Source of the DNA: an uncultured Myxococcales bacterium
GTDB taxonomy: Bacteria; Myxococcota_A; UBA9042
DNA: 6,040 bases
Assembly (NCBI GenBank): GCA_903917305.1
Contig: CAIXAA010000430.1
Coordinates: 1-6,040 of the forward strand
Reading direction: 5' to 3'
Positions 1 through 5,235 of the stretch are shown here, piece by piece; the first letter of the stretch is position 1; each line of letters opens with the position of its first letter. The translations under genes and the position numbers were made by a program. The notes under the pieces are model-generated. The model was not told the DNA's origin, made no database searches, and saw nothing but the letters and a program-made list of their open reading frames with translations.

Positions 1-240
1 CAGCTGGCGCTGAACGCCAACCAGAGCAGCGAGGCGATGCGCTGGCTGCAGATGGCGGCGCAGACGCACCGCAAGGACACGGCGGAGGCCTGGTACCACC
101 TCGCGCTGATCCACAAGGATCGCGGGCAGTACGGCGCGGCCGACAGCGCGCTCACCGGCTACTTCGCCGACGCGGGCCCCGACGATCCCTACCGCAAGGA
201 CGCGCAATCGCTGCAGCACGCGGTCGCCAACCTCAAGTAG
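1..240 (+). CDS. TPR-repeat protein, C-terminal fragment (5' end outside window)
   Basis: The reading frame is open from the first base to a TAG stop at 238-240 and gives 79 residues. Visible residues 29-62 fit one tetratricopeptide repeat: W31, L34-A35, G42, Y44, A47 and F55 fall where TPR helices A and B carry their conserved small and aromatic positions. The preceding stretch (about residues 1-25) looks like helix B of an earlier repeat. The fragment ends with a short helical tail (QSLQHAVANLK). TPR domains act as protein-protein interaction scaffolds; nothing here identifies the partner or the N-terminal domains. The gene faces queA tail to tail with 3 bp between stop codons. An in-frame ATG at 37 exists, but the coding signal and repeat pattern continue upstream of it, so I treat the gene as running in from the left. 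TPR assignment is fairly secure; exact function is unknown. Confidence 0.75.
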   Translation, partial: QLALNANQSSEAMRWLQMAAQTHRKDTAEAWYHLALIHKDRGQYGAADSALTGYFADAGPDDPYRKDAQSLQHAVANLK

Positions 241-253
241 ATTCTACAGAATC
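240..253. terminator. Short inverted repeat across the convergent stop codons
   Basis: GATTC-TACA-GAATC forms a 5-bp stem with a 4-nt loop. An overlapping alternative, GTAGA-T-TCTAC (237-247), is a palindrome containing both TAG stops, plus-strand 238-240 and minus-strand 246-244. Position between converging genes suggests a bidirectional transcription end. The stem is short and neither side has a T-tract, so intrinsic terminator activity is doubtful. Confidence 0.2.
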
Positions 254-1326
254 AGCGTGGCGTCGCCGTACGAGTAGAAGCGGTAGCCTTGCGCGATCGC
301 GTGGCGGTAGGCGTCCAGGACGTGCCGGCGGCCCGCAAACGCGCTGACCAGCACCAGCAGGCTGGAGCGCGGCAGGTGGAAGTTCGTCACCATTCCGGTC
401 ACCAGCGCAAATGCATGGCCGGGCAGGATCGTCAGGTCGGCATCGCCGGCCAGCGCGTGCAGCGCGCCCTGGCAGCGTTGGGCCAGCGTCTCCAGCGTGC
501 GCGTCGTCGTGGTGCCGACCGCCACGATCGGCCGGCCCGCCTCGCGGGCGCGCTGCAGCTGGTTCGCTGTTGTCTCGCTGACTTCAAAGCGCTCCGGCAG
601 GACGCTGTGGCTGCGCAGGTCATTCGTTCGCACCGGCAGGAACGTCCCCGGCCCGACATGCAGCGTGACGCAAGCACGCTCGATGCCTCGGCTTTCCAGG
701 GCGGCCAGCACGTCGGTGCTCAAATGCAGCCCGGCCGTCGGCGCCGCAACCGCGCCGGGCGCGCGCGCGAACGTCGACTGGTAGCGGGCGCGATCGACAT
801 CCGGATCCTCGTTGCCGCCGCGGATGTAGGGCGGCAGCGGCACGTGACCGCAGGCGTCCAGCAGGCCCGCCAGATCCGCCGGCCCCGTGAAGTCGAGCAC
901 CGCCACGCCGCCGCCGTGCAGCGCGACGACGCGCGCCTGCGCCTCCATGCCGCCCGGCCGGCCTTCGAGGCGCAGCGTCTGCCCGATCGTCAGGCCTTTC
1001 CCCGACTTGAACAGCACCTCATGCCCGAGCAGATCCGCGCCCGGACGCGAGAACGGCCGCGTCAGCAGCAGCTCCACCCGGCCGCCCGTCGCCTTGTGGC
1101 CGATCAGCCGCGCCGGAACGACGCGCGTGTCGTTGACCACCAGCAGGGCGCCCGGCGGCAAAAGCGTCGGCAGATCACGAATGTGGCAGTCGCTCAGCGC
1201 GCCGGTACGCCGGTCCACGCGCAGCAGGCGCGCGGCGTCGCGGGGCTCGATCGGCTGTTGGGCGATGCAGGCGTCCGGCAGCTCGAAGTCGTAGTCCTCC
1301 AGCAGGAACGACGGCGTTTCGCTCAC
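244..1326 (-). CDS. queA: S-adenosylmethionine:tRNA ribosyltransferase-isomerase (QueA)
   Basis: QueA transfers and isomerises the ribosyl group of SAM onto preQ1 at the wobble base of GUN-anticodon tRNAs, giving epoxyqueuosine; it is cytoplasmic. The 360-residue product matches the usual family length. Family signatures run in order: YDFELP near residue 12, VVNDTRVVPARL (63-74), GHVPLPPYI (160-168), RYQSTFA then PGAVAAPTAGLH (181-201), VTLHVGPGTFLPVR (220-233), VGTTTTRTLE (270-279), TNFHLPRSSLL (314-324) and YRFYSYGDA (348-356). The GTG start at 1326 is chosen because family homology begins right there and an AAGGAG lies 5 nt upstream. It overlaps the rsmD stop (GTGA), so translation is probably coupled. 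Oddities: from memory the family has H-x-M-H-S-E after the GTF motif, where this protein reads HSVLPE (240-245). The stretch before TNFHLP (ADLTILPGHAFALVTG) and the terminal SYGDAT also differ from the usual TDLFIxPGYxFxVVD and SYGDAM. Family assignment is secure; whether activity is normal is open. Confidence 0.95.
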   Translation of the reverse strand: MSETPSFLLEDYDFELPDACIAQQPIEPRDAARLLRVDRRTGALSDCHIRDLPTLLPPGALLVVNDTRVVPARLIGHKATGGRVELLLTRPFSRPGADLLGHEVLFKSGKGLTIGQTLRLEGRPGGMEAQARVVALHGGGVAVLDFTGPADLAGLLDACGHVPLPPYIRGGNEDPDVDRARYQSTFARAPGAVAAPTAGLHLSTDVLAALESRGIERACVTLHVGPGTFLPVRTNDLRSHSVLPERFEVSETTANQLQRAREAGRPIVAVGTTTTRTLETLAQRCQGALHALAGDADLTILPGHAFALVTGMVTNFHLPRSSLLVLVSAFAGRRHVLDAYRHAIAQGYRFYSYGDATLIL

Positions 1327-1877
1327 GGCGTCTCCTTGGTGAGGCGCTGTAGGCAGGAGGAGCCATAGCGGCGCTGCGCCAGCACCTGCCAACCCACCAA
1401 TTGCTCGGCGGAAAGCCCGCGACGGCTCTCCACCAGCACCTGCGCCTCCGGCTGCAACAGCTCGAGATCGTGCAGGCGCTGCAGGATGGGCGCGTACAGT
1501 TCGCTGTCGTACGGCGGATCGACGTAGACGTAGTCGAAGCGGCGCCCGGCGCTCGCCAAGGCTTGCAGGTGTTGCAGCACATCCCCTTGCCGCACCTCCA
1601 GTTGCGCCTGCAGCTTGGTGTGCGTGGCGTTGGCGCGCAGGGCGGTGAGGGCCGCCGGGTCGACCTCGATGGCGACCGCGGCGCTGCAACCGCGCGACAG
1701 GAACTCCAAGGCCATCGCGCCCGTGCCGGCGCAGGTGTCAAGCATCTGCTCGCCCGAAAACGACCCGCCGAGCGCGCTCATGACGGCGCCGCGCAGGAAA
1801 TCCGAGGACGGGCGCACAGTTCTGCCCTCTGGCGCGACAAGGCGCATGCCTCTGCAGCGTCCGGCGATGATGCGCAT
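1323..1877 (-). CDS. rsmD: 16S rRNA (guanine(966)-N(2))-methyltransferase, RsmD family
   Basis: RsmD methylates N2 of G966 (E. coli numbering) in 16S rRNA during 30S assembly, using SAM. The 184-residue product is the normal size for the family. Visible features: an N-terminal MRIIAGRCRGMRL matching the family opening; RPSSD (22-26), where the family has RPT-D; SAM-binding motif I as LDTCAGTGAMALEFLSRG (46-63), normally LDLFAGSGALGLEALSRG; an acidic residue ending strand 2 (E71); and catalytic motif IV DPPY (120-123). The ATG at 1877 is chosen because homology starts there and GGGAGGG lies 4 nt upstream. It is the first gene of the rsmD-queA pair; its stop overlaps the queA start by 4 bp. The segment after RPSSD (FLRGAVMSALGG) differs from the usual RVREALFNIL, and motif I has Cys for Phe, so this is a somewhat divergent member. 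A different RsmD-like N2/N6 methyltransferase is less likely. Confidence 0.88.
   Translation of the reverse strand: MRIIAGRCRGMRLVAPEGRTVRPSSDFLRGAVMSALGGSFSGEQMLDTCAGTGAMALEFLSRGCSAAVAIEVDPAALTALRANATHTKLQAQLEVRQGDVLQHLQALASAGRRFDYVYVDPPYDSELYAPILQRLHDLELLQPEAQVLVESRRGLSAEQLVGWQVLAQRRYGSSCLQRLTKETP
1332..1337 (-). promoter_or_regulatory. Ribosome binding site deciding the queA GTG start
   Basis: On the minus strand AAGGAG lies 5 nt before the GTG at 1326, inside the last codons of rsmD (Lys-Glu of its C-terminal KETP). This supports the GTG start over upstream in-frame starts and suggests queA is translated from the rsmD transcript. Confidence 0.75.
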
Positions 1878-1881
1878 TCGA

Positions 1882-1888
1882 CCCTCCC
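1882..1888 (-). promoter_or_regulatory. Ribosome binding site of rsmD
   Basis: GGGAGGG on the minus strand contains the anti-SD match GGAGG, 5 nt before the ATG at 1877. It fixes the rsmD start. Confidence 0.7.
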
Positions 1889-1917
1889 GGCAGCAAATCG
1901 TGCCGCGGCTGGGCGCG

Positions 1918-1946
1918 TACCTAGCTTGCGGCGCGCCGCGAAACAA
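1918..1946 (-). promoter_or_regulatory. Candidate promoter of rsmD-queA (weak)
   Basis: Minus-strand TTGTTT (1946-1941) is followed after exactly 17 nt by TAGGTA (1923-1918), giving a start near 1911 and a leader of roughly 35 nt. The -35 keeps TTG, but the -10 keeps only the first TA of TATAAT, so this is a position-based suggestion. A 12-bp palindrome fills most of the spacer. Confidence 0.2.
1928..1939. repeat. 12-bp perfect palindrome in divergent intergenic region
   Basis: GCGGCGCGCCGC is its own reverse complement. It lies midway in the 142-bp gap between the divergent starts of rsmD and the lipoprotein-like gene, where an operator for a dimeric regulator could sit. In G/C-rich DNA such palindromes also arise by chance. 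The symmetry is certain; the role is not. Confidence 0.4.
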
Positions 1947-2006
1947 GAGGCGAGTTGTTCGCGCGATTTGACAGACGTGCACGACCTGTGGCGTGGTCAG
2001 TGCGGG

Positions 2007-2012
2007 AAGGAG
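2007..2012 (+). promoter_or_regulatory. Ribosome binding site of the lipoprotein-like gene
   Basis: AAGGAG precedes two adjacent ATG codons, at 2017 (4-nt spacing) and 2020 (7-nt spacing). The second spacing is nearer optimal, so 2020 is preferred. A GTG at 1993 lies upstream of this site and is therefore unlikely to be the start. Confidence 0.65.
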
Positions 2013-2019
2013 TGCGATG

Positions 2020-3015
2020 ATGCGGACATTCGGGACTTCGAGGCAGCACGCGGGTTCGGGGCGACGCGCCTGCAGCCTCGCATGCTGGCTGGCGATCCTG
2101 GGCACGGCGTGCGCCTGCGATCGCGCGACGCCAGCGCCGGATCCGGAGGCCTCGCAACAGGCTGGCCTGACCGAAGGCTTCGACCCGCGCCACCGCCAGC
2201 ACGCCGCCGCCGTGACGATCCGCTTTGCCAATGGGCGCCTGGAGCCGTGGGGGGGCGTCGCCGGCTCCGATCGCTTGCAAGTGGCTGCCGTCTTTGGCGA
2301 TGTCGATCGGCGCGACGTCACGCTCGTCGGCGATCTCGTCGGCCAGGCGCAGCAGGCCCCGGCGCTGCCGTCCGAAGATGCCTGCGTGCGCCAGCCGGGC
2401 CTGCTGCACCGCTTCGATGTGCAACCCTCCGCCGCGCCGCACGCCTATGTCCAGCTGCTGGACGTCGGCAACCTGGAACTGCGCGCCGGCGCTTTGAAGT
2501 TGCCGTTGCGGGTGCAGCTGGTGCCGAGCCTGTTCGCGGCGGCGCGCGGCGTGCGCTACGACGCCGACCAGGACATGGGCCGCTCCTGGCTGGCCGCCGG
2601 ACCGCTGCACCTGACGGCCACGGGCGGCGATGGCATTGCGGCGTTCGACGCGGTGGTGCCGGTGCCGCGCCCGGTGCGCCTGACCTACGTCGGCAGCGAG
2701 CCGGTGCGCGGCGGGCGTGCGCAAGGTCCCGTGCCTGGGCAGGATCTCGTGGTGCGCTGGGGCTCGGTCGATGGCGCGGCCGACCTGGAATTGCAGGTCG
2801 GCGCGGAGGTCGATGGAGGGCTGGGCTGGCTGCGCTGCCGGCTGCGCGATGACGGCGCGTTCTCCGTGCCCGCGGCCCTGACCGCGCAACTGCCTGTGCG
2901 CACGGCGGATCGGCCGTGGCTCGCTGTGCTCGTCCGCTCGCGGCAGGCGCCCATCGCCGGGTTCGAAGGGATGCCGCTGCGCCTGGAACTGACCGACGCG
3001 GCGCACATCTTCTGA
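2020..3015 (+). CDS. Exported, probably lipid-anchored protein of unknown function
   Basis: I do not recognise a named family. The 331-residue product (one residue longer if the ATG at 2017 is used) begins with a basic n-region (R2, R8, R15, R16) and a hydrophobic stretch at 17-30, followed by Cys at 31 and 33. LGTAC-AC-D is an imperfect lipobox: C31 has Gly at -3, and C33 has Ala at -3 with Asp at +2. Lipoprotein export is likely but not certain. A Pro/Ala/Asp-rich linker (about 36-45) follows. The rest reads as alternating beta-type segments, for example LELRAGALKLPLRVQLVP near 152-169. A C-terminal module has GQDLVVRW (240-247), then WLRCRLRDDGAFSVP (270-284), a pattern suggestive of a beta-sandwich such as an Ig-like or fibronectin-like fold. 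No catalytic motif is visible. The gene diverges from rsmD and converges on the J-domain gene, so it is probably monocistronic. Two further Cys (C122, C273) could form a disulfide. Confidence 0.8.
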   Translation: MRTFGTSRQHAGSGRRACSLACWLAILGTACACDRATPAPDPEASQQAGLTEGFDPRHRQHAAAVTIRFANGRLEPWGGVAGSDRLQVAAVFGDVDRRDVTLVGDLVGQAQQAPALPSEDACVRQPGLLHRFDVQPSAAPHAYVQLLDVGNLELRAGALKLPLRVQLVPSLFAAARGVRYDADQDMGRSWLAAGPLHLTATGGDGIAAFDAVVPVPRPVRLTYVGSEPVRGGRAQGPVPGQDLVVRWGSVDGAADLELQVGAEVDGGLGWLRCRLRDDGAFSVPAALTAQLPVRTADRPWLAVLVRSRQAPIAGFEGMPLRLELTDAAHIF

Positions 3016-3017
3016 AC

Positions 3018-3037
3018 CGGGTTTCTTGGGAAACGCG
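3018..3037. terminator. Candidate bidirectional hairpin between convergent genes
   Basis: GTTTC-TTGG-GAAAC (3021-3034) is a 5-bp stem with a 4-nt loop. A mismatch and two further pairs (CG 3018-3019 with CG 3036-3037) extend it. It nearly fills the 24-bp gap between the plus-strand stop at 3013-3015 and the minus-strand stop at 3042-3040. There is no T-tract, so it would be a weak terminator on its own. Confidence 0.3.
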
Positions 3038-3039
3038 AG

Positions 3040-3957
3040 CTACTTCGCCGTCTTGCCGAACAGCCGCTCCAGGAATGTCGGCTTGTGCTCGAGCTTGACC
3101 TTCTTGGCCGCCATCTCCGGCGACATCGGCATGACCGCGCTGGGGCGCCGCGAGTTGTTCTTCGTGGTCCGCCCGTCCGGCAGCGAGGGGCCACCGGTGC
3201 TGTCCTTGCGCTTCTCCATCAGCCGCTTCTCGCGCGCCGCATCGATGTGCTTCGGATCGAGCGTCAGGCAGCGGTCCAGGTAGGTCGCCGCGTGGCGCAT
3301 CTCCCCGTGCAGCTTGCTCCAGATGGCCAGGTAGTACTGCGATTGCGCGTGGTGCGACGAATTCGGCGCCAGCTTGGCCACTTCCACCCACAGCTCCTTG
3401 GACCGCGCGATGCGCGCCGCCTCCGGGTTGGCCTCGTTGTTGAACATCGCCCAGCCGAGCAGGACGTTGCACTCCGCCTGGTCCTTTGGGTTGAGCACTG
3501 GCGCCGCGAGCTCCAGCGCTTCCTGCGCGCCGGCAAAGTCGCGCCGGATCATCAGTTGCCGTCCGCGGTGCAGGTAGATGAGCGCCACTTCCGGCGTCGC
3601 TGGCCTCTCGGGACCGCCCGCACCCTCCGCCGCGCCTTCGTCGCCCCCCATGCCCGCCGTGGCGCGCGAAGCGATGTAGGCGGCCCGGCGCTGCGGGTGG
3701 GTCAGCACGGCATGGGCCGCCGTGATGGCTTGGAACGCTCGCGTGGCATCGGCCCGCAAAGTCGGGTTGTTGGCGAACTGCGGCAGGTCCGGGTGCACGA
3801 TCTTGGCCAGGCGGAAGTACTGGTCGCGCGCCTCGACCGGCAGGGAGCTCGGCAACAGTTGCAGGATGGCGAAGTGGTCGGCGCCGGCATCGACGGCAGC
3901 CAGGATCAACTTCATCGAACCGATCGGATCGGTTGACGGCATGGTCAAGGGGGTCAT
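3040..3957 (-). CDS. J-domain (DnaJ-like, class C) protein with TPR-like repeats
   Basis: J domains stimulate the ATPase of Hsp70 (DnaK) and target it to clients or sites. The 305-residue product has a J domain at about 28-98. It begins HFAILQLLP, helix II carries YFRLAKIVHPDL with the diagnostic HPD at 55-57, and helix III reads AFQAITAAHAVLTHPQRRAAYI. A Gly/Glu-rich linker (about 99-122) leads to TPR-like helical pairs at roughly 124-155, 160-197 and 203-237, the last ending in LTLDP as TPRs often do. A basic, probably disordered segment (241-290) and a short amphipathic tail (FLERLFGK) close the protein. It lacks the G/F region, zinc finger and C-terminal substrate domains of DnaJ, so it is a specialised co-chaperone or interaction protein. 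ATG 3957 is chosen because GGGAGA sits just upstream; M6 has no such site. It is divergent from purM and convergent with the lipoprotein-like gene, so probably transcribed alone. The client is unknown. Confidence 0.88.
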   Translation of the reverse strand: MTPLTMPSTDPIGSMKLILAAVDAGADHFAILQLLPSSLPVEARDQYFRLAKIVHPDLPQFANNPTLRADATRAFQAITAAHAVLTHPQRRAAYIASRATAGMGGDEGAAEGAGGPERPATPEVALIYLHRGRQLMIRRDFAGAQEALELAAPVLNPKDQAECNVLLGWAMFNNEANPEAARIARSKELWVEVAKLAPNSSHHAQSQYYLAIWSKLHGEMRHAATYLDRCLTLDPKHIDAAREKRLMEKRKDSTGGPSLPDGRTTKNNSRRPSAVMPMSPEMAAKKVKLEHKPTFLERLFGKTAK

Positions 3958-3960
3958 GGA

Positions 3961-3966
3961 TCTCCC
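3961..3966 (-). promoter_or_regulatory. Ribosome binding site of the J-domain gene
   Basis: Minus-strand GGGAGA, with GGAG 4 nt before the ATG at 3957, supports this start over the in-frame ATG at 3942, which follows CCCCTTGACC with no purine-rich site. Confidence 0.6.
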
Positions 3967-4049
3967 GCGATCGCTCGTTGGGGGGCGAGCAGTCCCGCGC
4001 ACTTCGCAGTTGCGGTCCCAGTCGGGCGCCGCAACCACGTCACCGGGCC

Positions 4050-4078
4050 AAGATAACGGAGGCAAGGCAGGCACGCAA
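4050..4078 (-). promoter_or_regulatory. Candidate promoter of the J-domain gene
   Basis: Minus-strand TTGCGT (4078-4073) and TATCTT (4055-4050) are separated by exactly 17 nt. The -10 matches TATAAT at four of six positions and the -35 keeps TTG. A start near 4043 would give a leader of about 86 nt. The spacer carries two TGCCTNC motifs that recur in inverted orientation nearer purM. This is the best sigma-70-like match I found in the window, but is unproven. Confidence 0.35.
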
Positions 4079-4136
4079 TGCAGAATGCGTGTGAGGAATC
4101 GTGTTGGCTGCCTGCGAGGTTGACCGGTGTGCCTCC
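4058..4136. repeat. Nested inverted repeats of a TGCCTNC motif between J-domain gene and purM
   Basis: GGAGGCA (4058-4064) pairs with TGCCTCC (4130-4136), and GCAGGCA (4067-4073) pairs with TGCCTGC (4109-4115), both 7-bp perfect arms nested in order. Inside them CACGCA (4072-4077) pairs with TGCGTG (4086-4091) around an 8-nt loop, sharing CA with the second arm. The arrangement could be a set of protein-binding sites or a folded RNA. Single 7-bp repeats are expected by chance in a region this size; the nested pair of related motifs is what stands out. Confidence 0.45.
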
Positions 4137-4148
4137 ATGCGCTAAGCC
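4120..4148 (+). promoter_or_regulatory. Candidate promoter of purM (weak)
   Basis: TTGACC (4120-4125), matching five of six -35 positions, is followed after 17 nt by TAAGCC (4143-4148), a poor -10. The start would be near 4155, leaving a leader of about 30 nt. The spacer contains TGCCTCC (4130-4136), one arm of the inverted-repeat set. If transcription starts here the repeats are DNA elements rather than part of the purM leader RNA. Confidence 0.25.
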
Positions 4149-4185
4149 GCGCCCTGGCCTTTTCACCTTGGCATGGTGTCCCAGC

Positions 4186-5235
4186 ATGAACGGCAAGCCT
4201 CTGACCTACGCCGACGCGGGTGTCGACATCGACCGCGGCGACGCCTTTGTCGACCGCATCGCACCGCTGGCCCGCGCCACCTTTCGCAAAGGCGTCCTCG
4301 GCGGCCTTGGCGGCTTTGGCGGGCTCTTCGAGTTGGGCGGCCGCTTTCGCGACCCGATCCTGGTCTCCGGCACCGATGGGGTCGGCACCAAGCTCAAGCT
4401 CGCCTTCCTCTCCGGTCGTCACGCCACGGTCGGCATCGACCTTGTGGCGATGTGCGTCAACGACGTGCTGTGCTCCGGTGCGGAGCCCTTGTTCTTCCTC
4501 GACTATTTCGCGACGGGCAAGCTCGAGCTCGGCGTCGCGACCGATGTCGTCGCCGGCATCGCCGAAGGCTGCAAGCGCGCCGGCTGCGCGCTCCTGGGTG
4601 GCGAAACCGCTGAACTTCCTGGCTTTTACGGCGATGGCGAGTACGACCTCGCTGGCTTCGCCGTCGCCGCCGTGGAGCGCGACGGTCTGGTCGACGGCAG
4701 CAAGGTGCGCCCCGGCGACGCGATCATCGGCCTGGCCTCGAGCGGCCTGCACTCCAATGGCTTTTCCCTGGCCCGCAAAGCGCTGTTCGAAGTGCAGGGC
4801 CGCGATCTGTTCGGGCCCGCCCTCGGCGACTTCCCCGATCTCGCAGCAGAATTGCTGGAACCGACCCGCATCTACGTGAAATCCGTGCTCAATATGCTGG
4901 CCGCCGAGCCCATCCACGGCATGGCGCACATCACCGGCGGCGGCCTGGTCGGCAACGTCCCGCGCTTCTTGCCGGCCGGGTGCCGCGCCGTGCTCGATCG
5001 CAGCACGTGGCTTGAACCCACGGTGTTCAAGGCCATCCGCGCGGCGGGCGTCGAGGACGCGGAGATGCAGCGCACCTTCAACCTCGGCATCGGCATGTGC
5101 GTCGCCGTGCCGCGCGATCGTGCGGATGCCGTCGTGGAGCGCTTCGCGTCGCTGGGCGAGACCGCGGCGCAGATCGGCTGGGTCGAGGCGGGCGAGCAGG
5201 CGTGCACGCTCGTGGGGGAGCGCCGAGACAAGTGA
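4186..5235 (+). CDS. purM: Phosphoribosylformylglycinamidine cyclo-ligase (AIR synthetase)
   Basis: PurM closes the imidazole ring in purine synthesis: FGAM + ATP gives AIR + ADP + phosphate, in the cytoplasm. The 349-residue product has normal family length and strong signatures in order: TYADAGVDI (7-15), the glycine-rich GGFGGLFEL (42-50), ATP-binding [11 protein letters not shown] (61-71), [25 protein letters not shown] (starting at 89), [11 protein letters not shown] (from 137), [24 protein letters not shown] and RTFNLGIGM. No key motif appears damaged. The ATG at 4186 is chosen because family homology starts within a few residues. Its Shine-Dalgarno is weak: only GGTG, 7 nt upstream. 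An in-frame ATG at 4078 would add 36 residues that look unlike any PurM N-terminus. The stop overlaps the next gene's GTG by 4 bp, so the two are probably cotranscribed. purN, a frequent neighbour, is not directly downstream. Confidence 0.96.
   Translation: MNGKPLTYADAGVDIDRGDAFVDRIAPLARATFRKGVLGGLGGFGGLFELGGRFRDPILVSGTDGVGTKLKLAFLSGRHATVGIDLVAMCVNDVLCSGAEPLFFLDYFATGKLELGVATDVVAGIAEGCKRAGCALLGGETAELPGFYGDGEYDLAGFAVAAVERDGLVDGSKVRPGDAIIGLASSGLHSNGFSLARKALFEVQGRDLFGPALGDFPDLAAELLEPTRIYVKSVLNMLAAEPIHGMAHITGGGLVGNVPRFLPAGCRAVLDRSTWLEPTVFKAIRAAGVEDAEMQRTFNLGIGMCVAVPRDRADAVVERFASLGETAAQIGWVEAGEQACTLVGERRDK

Noticed and set aside
289..1368. Long plus-strand open frame opposite queA
   Set aside because: It is antisense to a well-supported queA, is rich in Arg/Gln/Ala as expected from reversed high-G+C codons, and shows no family motif.
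1968..1996. Perfect -35 hexamer TTGACA as promoter of the lipoprotein-like gene
   Set aside because: No acceptable -10 lies 16-18 nt downstream (GCGTGG or neighbours). The site may still matter with another sigma factor, but I cannot support a promoter.
1401..2852. Long plus-strand open frame spanning rsmD, the gap and the lipoprotein-like gene
   Set aside because: It crosses two supported genes and an intergenic region, and turns into Arg/Ala/Gly-rich sequence typical of a shadow frame.
1921..3006. Minus-strand open frame opposite the lipoprotein-like gene
   Set aside because: No ribosome site or recognisable domain; the composition (His, Gln, Arg, Ala) is that of an antisense shadow. The plus-strand frame has an SD and a signal peptide.
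4021..4060. ZTP or other purine riboswitch ahead of purM
   Set aside because: CCGGGC occurs at 4043-4048, but the other conserved ZTP core elements are absent and the candidate promoter lies downstream.
4078..4185. N-terminal extension of PurM from the ATG at 4078
   Set aside because: The extra 36 residues are Cys/Pro-rich and unlike a PurM N-terminus, there is no SD, and the stretch overlaps the repeat and promoter candidates.
3958..4929. Minus-strand extension of the J-domain frame upstream through purM
   Set aside because: The frame is open by chance. The ATG at 3957 has a ribosome site and J-domain homology starts after it; the extension is antisense to purM.
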